Positions 27,727 through 31,965 of a DNA stretch of 31,965 bases are shown in pieces. Below the pieces are notes generated by a model. That model saw nothing but the letters and a program-made list of their open reading frames with translations, was not told the DNA's origin and searched no databases. The position numbers were made by a program, and so were the translations under genes. The DNA is from Willaertia magna (lineage: Eukaryota > Heterolobosea > Eutetramitea > Acrasida > Naegleriidae). The stretch's first letter is position 1. Each line of letters opens with the position of its first letter. The stretch covers positions 1-31,965 of the forward strand of contig CADWAF010001230.1 in assembly GCA_902984215.1 (NCBI GenBank), written 5' to 3'.

Positions 27727-29935
27727 ATGGTCAAAGTTAAATATGATAAATGTGTATTTATTATCGGAGTAGATCCAGATACCGAACCTAAGATATGTAT
27801 TATTATAATTTTTATTTCTTTTTCTTACAGATTGTTTACGTAGTACAAGATGCATTATCGGAAATAATACCTAATAAAATTAACAGAGTAATTATGGGTA
27901 AACGTGATTCTATAAAAACCGGTTTCGCTTTTGCAGAATTGTGAGTATATTAAATTATTAAAATTTATTTATAATTAATTGTATAGAAAATCAAAAGATG
28001 ATATAGAGGAAGCTATAAACAAATGTAATGGAATTCTTATAAATGGAAAGAAAATAAAAGTAGAAAAGTATAGTAATAAGAAACAAAAAGAAGAAGAAAA
28101 AAAGAAGAAGGAGGAAGAAGCAGAAGATGATGATCCATTTAATATCAATAGTGATACTAGTAGTGATGAAGACGAACTAGAGGAAGGAACTTATGATCCA
28201 AAAGTTTTAATTATCTCAAACCTCAATAAAAATCTTACATGGAAGAAAACTATGGCTGATTTAGAAGAAAAATACAATAAATTCGGACCTCTTAATATTA
28301 GGCTACCTAAGAAAGGACCGTAAGTATTAATTTTTATATTTTATAGACATAGTTGACCAATTTCACATATTTAGAACTCAACATAAAGGTTATTGCTTTT
28401 TGGAATATAAAAGAAAGGGAAGTGCTGACTTTGCCTTGAAATGGACTAAGAAACATACCCCTTTGAGAGTTTCATATAAACAAGATAGAGAAGAATATGT
28501 AAAGAAGAAACAAGATGAATATTTAGCAAAGAAAGAACAAGAATTTAATGAAGAATATGAAGCCCTACAAGGAAAGAAAAAAGTTGATGAACCTGAAGAA
28601 TATTATGGAGAGGATGATAACGAAATGAAAGATGATGACGAAGAAGAGGAAGAAACAAAAGAAAAAGATTTAGGAGAATTATTGGCATTGATGAAAGATG
28701 AAAAAGATGATAAAAAAGAAAAGAAAGAAGAAGAGGATTCAATGGAGGCTGATGATGAAGAGGAAGAAAAAGAAGAGAAAAAAGAAAAGAAAATAAAAAA
28801 GAGAAGTGAAGAAGAGACAAAACGTTTGAAAGATAAAGTAGATTGTAAGAAAACAATATTTGTTCAAAATTTACCTATCAAAATTTCAAAAGATGAAGTT
28901 CAAGAGTTTTTCAAACAATATGGATTTATAGAGTATGTTGCTATCTGTCCAACTAAAGCAAAAACATTGACAGGAGAGAAATGTTTCATTAAATTTAAAC
29001 GTTTCAGTGACGTAAAGAAATTATTGAGTGGATGTAAGGTTGTTGAAAATACTAGTGATCCCTTCAAAGATGAAAATAATGAAGAAAATGAAAGAGTTGG
29101 AAATACTCTTTATGAATTAGATATGGATGGTAGAAGACTTTTGGTTTCTAGAGCTCTTTCAAAGAGTGATGTCAAAGAAAAAGAAAAGGAGAAAGAAAAA
29201 GATAAAGATCCAAGAAATTTACATTTAGCTAAGATAGGATATATTTCACCACATTCACCTGAAGCAAAATTAATGCCTGATGCAATTTTAAAGAAATATC
29301 AATATAATCAAGTTCAAAAGAATACTCAATTAAAGAATCCAATTTATCATGTTTCTAAAACTAGAGTTTGTATACAGCTTTTACCTAAAACATGGACAGC
29401 TGTAGATTTAAGACAATTAGTATTAAATAAGGTTAAATATGATGATATTTTAGATGGAAAAAAGCCTGAGATTGTTCAAATTAAATTATTAAAAGATAAA
29501 GAAACAAATCAAAGCAAAGGATTTGCATTTGTTGAATTTAAACATCATGAACATGCCTTACGTTGTTTAATGACATTAAATAATAATCCATATATTTTAG
29601 ATCCTAGACTTAAAGAAAGTAAGCTAGCTACAGCTAATAGATTAATTGCTGAGTTTGCAGTTGAAAATACAATGATGTTAGATATATTAGAAAAAGCAAA
29701 AGAAAGATCAAAACAACATCATGCCTCAAAGAATTCTAAAAATATTTTACTTAAAGATTTTAAAGCAGATATTGACAAACGTCCTAAACCAAAAGAAAAT
29801 AGGAAATCAAAAGATCAATATTCAGATGATAATGAACATAAAAAGAGAAAAAGGGGTAATTTTAATGGCTCTAAGGGCAATAATAATAAGAGCAGAAATG
29901 CAGCTTTTGAAAAATCGACTAAAAAACGAAAATAA
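27727..29935 (+). CDS. Nop4/RBM28-like nucleolar RNA-binding protein, 4 exons, 686 aa
   Basis: Exons read 27727-27796, 27844-27940, 27987-28319 and 28375-29935. Four RRMs are visible, at about 8-85 (VFIIGVDPDT; GFAFAEL), 128-192 (VLIISNLNKNLT; GYCFLEY), 325-428 (TIFVQNLPIKIS; CFIKFK) and 495-580 (VCIQLLPKTWTA; GFAFVEF). A long acidic Glu/Lys/Asp stretch (about 205-310) separates RRM2 from RRM3, and the C-terminus is basic (Lys/Arg/Asn-rich) like a nucleolar signal. Four RRMs with this spacing, and a last RRM with a long insert before its RNP1, match yeast Nop4 and human RBM28, which act in 60S ribosome assembly and rRNA processing. The first intron needs the TAG acceptor at 27843 to stay in frame; the more typical CAG at 27830 would break it. 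Confidence 0.85.
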
Positions 29936-30089
29936 TTTTTTAGGTAAAATTCCTATAAAGTAAGTTTACTTAATTCATAGTAAATGTGTCTTTAATAATA
30001 GATGTAATTATTAAGAATAGCATGAATATGTTATAGTTTGAAATAAAAAACGAAAAATTTTGATTTATACCATTGACGTCAAAACAACA

Positions 30090-31487
30090 ATGATGAATAT
30101 GAGTGCCAGTAGCGATATGACAGACTATGATCTTGTTACACCTACAACAGTTAAGAAATTTCCATTCTTAGCTGTACCTTCTGAAGAATTAAGTGTTCCT
30201 CCTAGTCAACTCAAATGTGCTGTCATTGGTGTGAATTCATTCATTGCAAGACATTTAACTTTACAATTATTGGAACGAGGATATAAAGGTAATTTTCTTT
30301 CTTCATTAAATTTGAATATTAAAATAATTAAGTTGTCGGAACTGTTAGAGTTGGATATGGTATTGAAAAAGTGCCATATCTTAAATATTGGCAATCTATA
30401 TTTAAAGATCAATTAGAAATACACGAACTTGATATTCAACAAGCTGCTACTTTTGACCACATTTTAGAAAATTGTTTTTGTGTATTTCATACTGTAAGTG
30501 TTGTTACAAATTTAATGTAATTACTAATGAATATAAAAATAGGCAATGCCTTTCTATTTATTGCAAGATCCAACTAGTGAGGAAGAAGCAGAACAGAAAT
30601 TCTATGGACCATCACTAAGTGGAGTTAAAAATGTTTTAGAGGCATGTGAAAGAATGCGAGTTGTTAGAGTAATTGTCACAAGTAGTACTGCAGCAGTAGT
30701 TAATCCTTATAACCCACCAAAAAGTGGTATTGTTAGTGAATGTGATTGGAATTTATCAAGTAGACCATTTAAAGAACATTTAGGAGCATATAGACTAGCG
30801 AAAACTAAAACAGAAAAGTATGCATGGGAATTTTGTAGATATTTAACAACTGGACATAAATTAGAATTAGTTACAATTTTACCATCTTATATTTTAGGAG
30901 AGATTTTACCACATTCTAAAAGAGCACCAATTACAAAAGAATTAGTTAAAGAAATTAATGAAAATTTACAAGATTCTAAAACATTTTTATTAACATCTTA
31001 TATTGGTGAGATTTATAGAACTTTAAAAGATGGAGAAAGACCTAGATTAGCAGGTAATTATGGATTTGTAAATGTTAAAGATATTGCATTAGCTCATATT
31101 TTAGCTTTAGAAAAGAGAAGTGCTAAAGGAAATAGATTTATTTTAAGTCAATCTACAAGAAATGTTGCTGAAACACTTAATATTATTGGTGAAACATTTA
31201 TACAATTATTTCATTGTAAAAATATACATTTTACGGATTTAGAAGAAGAGGCAAAGAGAAGTGATTTTTCTAGAATTAAAAAGATGGATGGAAGTAAAGT
31301 TGAAAGAGTATTAGGATTGAAGTATACTTCATTAGAAGAAACAATACTTGAAACATGTCAATCTTTTATTGATCTTGGTTTTATAACTAGAGAGGGTGAG
31401 TCAACTGTGTTTACACAAACTGAAGAGGAGAAATCAAATACTACATCAACAACTTATGGGCCTTTTGATGAACAATTAAATCCTTAA
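30090..31487 (+). CDS. NADP-dependent reductase, CCR/DFR-like extended SDR, 3 exons, 434 aa
   Basis: Exons read 30090-30288, 30333-30493 and 30543-31487, with introns of 44 and 49 nt in phase. The protein is an extended short-chain dehydrogenase/reductase similar to cinnamoyl-CoA reductase, dihydroflavonol reductase and related 3-beta-hydroxy or aldehyde reductases. It has the Rossmann start CAVIGVNSFIARHLTLQLLE, then GYKVVGTVR, HTAMPF in the place of the usual HTA(S/T)P, the catalytic Ser in VIVTSS (about 166-168) and YRLAK with Tyr203 and Lys207. The Gly-rich loop is altered: G-V-N-S-F-I-A where G-x-x-G-F-I-G is usual. About 40 extra N-terminal residues (MMNMSASSDMTDYD and on) precede the fold. 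The substrate cannot be predicted. The last four codons overlap the convergent gene's end. Confidence 0.85.
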
Positions 31488-31965
31488 TTTATTCCAATCA
31501 TTGTCAACATTAACGTTATAATAAACAGAACAATATTCTTTTAAGGCTTTCCATAATAACCATTTATCATCTTCTCCTTTGATTAATACTTTACCATTTC
31601 CTTTTTGTACATCCTCTTCAATTAAATGATTAAACATTTGAAAGGTATCATTCTTTAATTTACTTATTGATAAATTCATCAACATTTTAGAATTTAAAAC
31701 ACCTTTAGTGTTTGTAAGACTAATGTCTGTAAATAAAGTTTTATTGGCATCTAATCTGTTAAATATTCTAGCACCAATTGTAATTACTTTTAAATTCTTT
31801 TTTTCATCCTTTTCTTCTAATTTACATGTTTTATAGAAATGTATTACTTCTTGTACTTTCTCTCCAATAAAGGTTGCTCTTACAGAAATAATGTTGTGTA
31901 AGGTTCGATTTTTGAAAATTTGACCAAAATCAAACAGTGCTTCATGTAAATAAGTTGGATATTTT
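31476..31965 (-). CDS. 3' end of probable Trm4/NSUN2-like tRNA methyltransferase (partial)
   Basis: An open frame enters from the right edge and ends with TAA at 31478-31476, giving about 162 residues of a C-terminus. LKVITIGARIFNRLD resembles the C-terminal domain of Trm4/NSUN2 cytosine-5 tRNA methyltransferases (in which a LKV..TG.K.F sequence is typical). It is followed by a mixed region ending in WLLWKALKEYCSVYYN. The catalytic domain with its two Cys lies outside the window, so this identification rests on one segment. It could be another RNA-modifying enzyme. Its stop lies inside the last codons of the SDR gene. Confidence 0.45.
   Translation of the reverse strand, partial: KYPTYLHEALFDFGQIFKNRTLHNIISVRATFIGEKVQEVIHFYKTCKLEEKDEKKNLKVITIGARIFNRLDANKTLFTDISLTNTKGVLNSKMLMNLSISKLKNDTFQMFNHLIEEDVQKGNGKVLIKGEDDKWLLWKALKEYCSVYYNVNVDNDWNKLRI

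Noticed and set aside
27797..27830. Using the CAG at 27830 as the productive acceptor of Nop4-like intron 1
   Set aside because: It shifts the frame by one relative to exon 1; only the TAG at 27843 joins the two RRM halves in phase.
27673..27855. - strand 60-aa open frame at the Nop4-like start
   Set aside because: It crosses exon 1 and intron 1 of the + strand gene, which has clear RRM coding.
28545..28856. - strand open frame opposite the acidic stretch of the Nop4-like gene
   Set aside because: It is a Leu/Phe/Pro-rich mirror of GAA/GAT codons, with no start context or family.
30060..30089. Upstream extension of the reductase from a TTG
   Set aside because: There is no ATG in that stretch; the first ATG at 30090 is the sensible start in a eukaryote.

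Overview
The window is nuclear DNA of a free-living, probably amoeboid protist. It is very AT-rich (about a quarter G+C by eye). Every stop codon I can place is TAA. Genes are packed tightly on both strands, proteins carry Asn/Ser-rich low-complexity tracts, and introns are short GT-AG introns of 41-68 nt. The gene set (NSF, a C-terminal-motor kinesin, a Nop4/RBM28-like ribosome-biogenesis factor, a DOCK-like protein, ankyrin and LRR proteins) is eukaryotic. The style fits Heterolobosea (Naegleria-like) or an amoebozoan such as a dictyostelid, but the sequence alone does not decide. No transposon, CRISPR array, rRNA or complete tRNA was seen.

Layout. 0-5.2 kb: an LRR protein, an unrecognised 248-aa protein and, convergent with it, a 1003-aa Ser/Asn-rich ankyrin protein. 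5.2-5.5 kb: a divergent promoter region holding the 3' half of a tRNA-Ser(AGA). 5.5-11.2 kb: an unrecognised secreted protein, a compact protein resembling the DHR-2 (Rac/Cdc42 GEF) domain of DOCK proteins and, convergent, a protein with a nucleotidyltransferase-like HGS...DxD motif. 11.4-19.1 kb, all on +: a jacalin-like lectin-domain protein, a TPR-like and possibly mitochondrial protein, NSF/Sec18, and a helical Leu/Ile/Asn/Lys-rich protein. 19.1-24.6 kb, on -: a Cys-rich type I membrane protein and a 1486-aa kinesin-14. 24.7-27.4 kb, on -: an intron-containing ankyrin + RRM protein and a six-exon TPR protein. 27.7-31.5 kb, on +: a four-exon Nop4/RBM28-like protein and a three-exon NADP-dependent short-chain reductase. 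The right edge holds the 3' end of a probable Trm4/NSUN2-like tRNA methyltransferase on -.

There is no operon-like system. The genes serve general cell functions: membrane fusion, microtubule transport, small-GTPase signalling, and ribosome and tRNA maturation. The points most worth a second look are the truncated tRNA, two tail-to-tail gene pairs whose coding ends overlap (one sharing a single TTAA for both stops), the confinement of all 12 introns to the last four complete genes, the ANK-RRM fusion, the small DOCK-like protein, and promoter segments richer in GC than the adjacent coding DNA. Exon joins and family calls were made by reading, with no database search.
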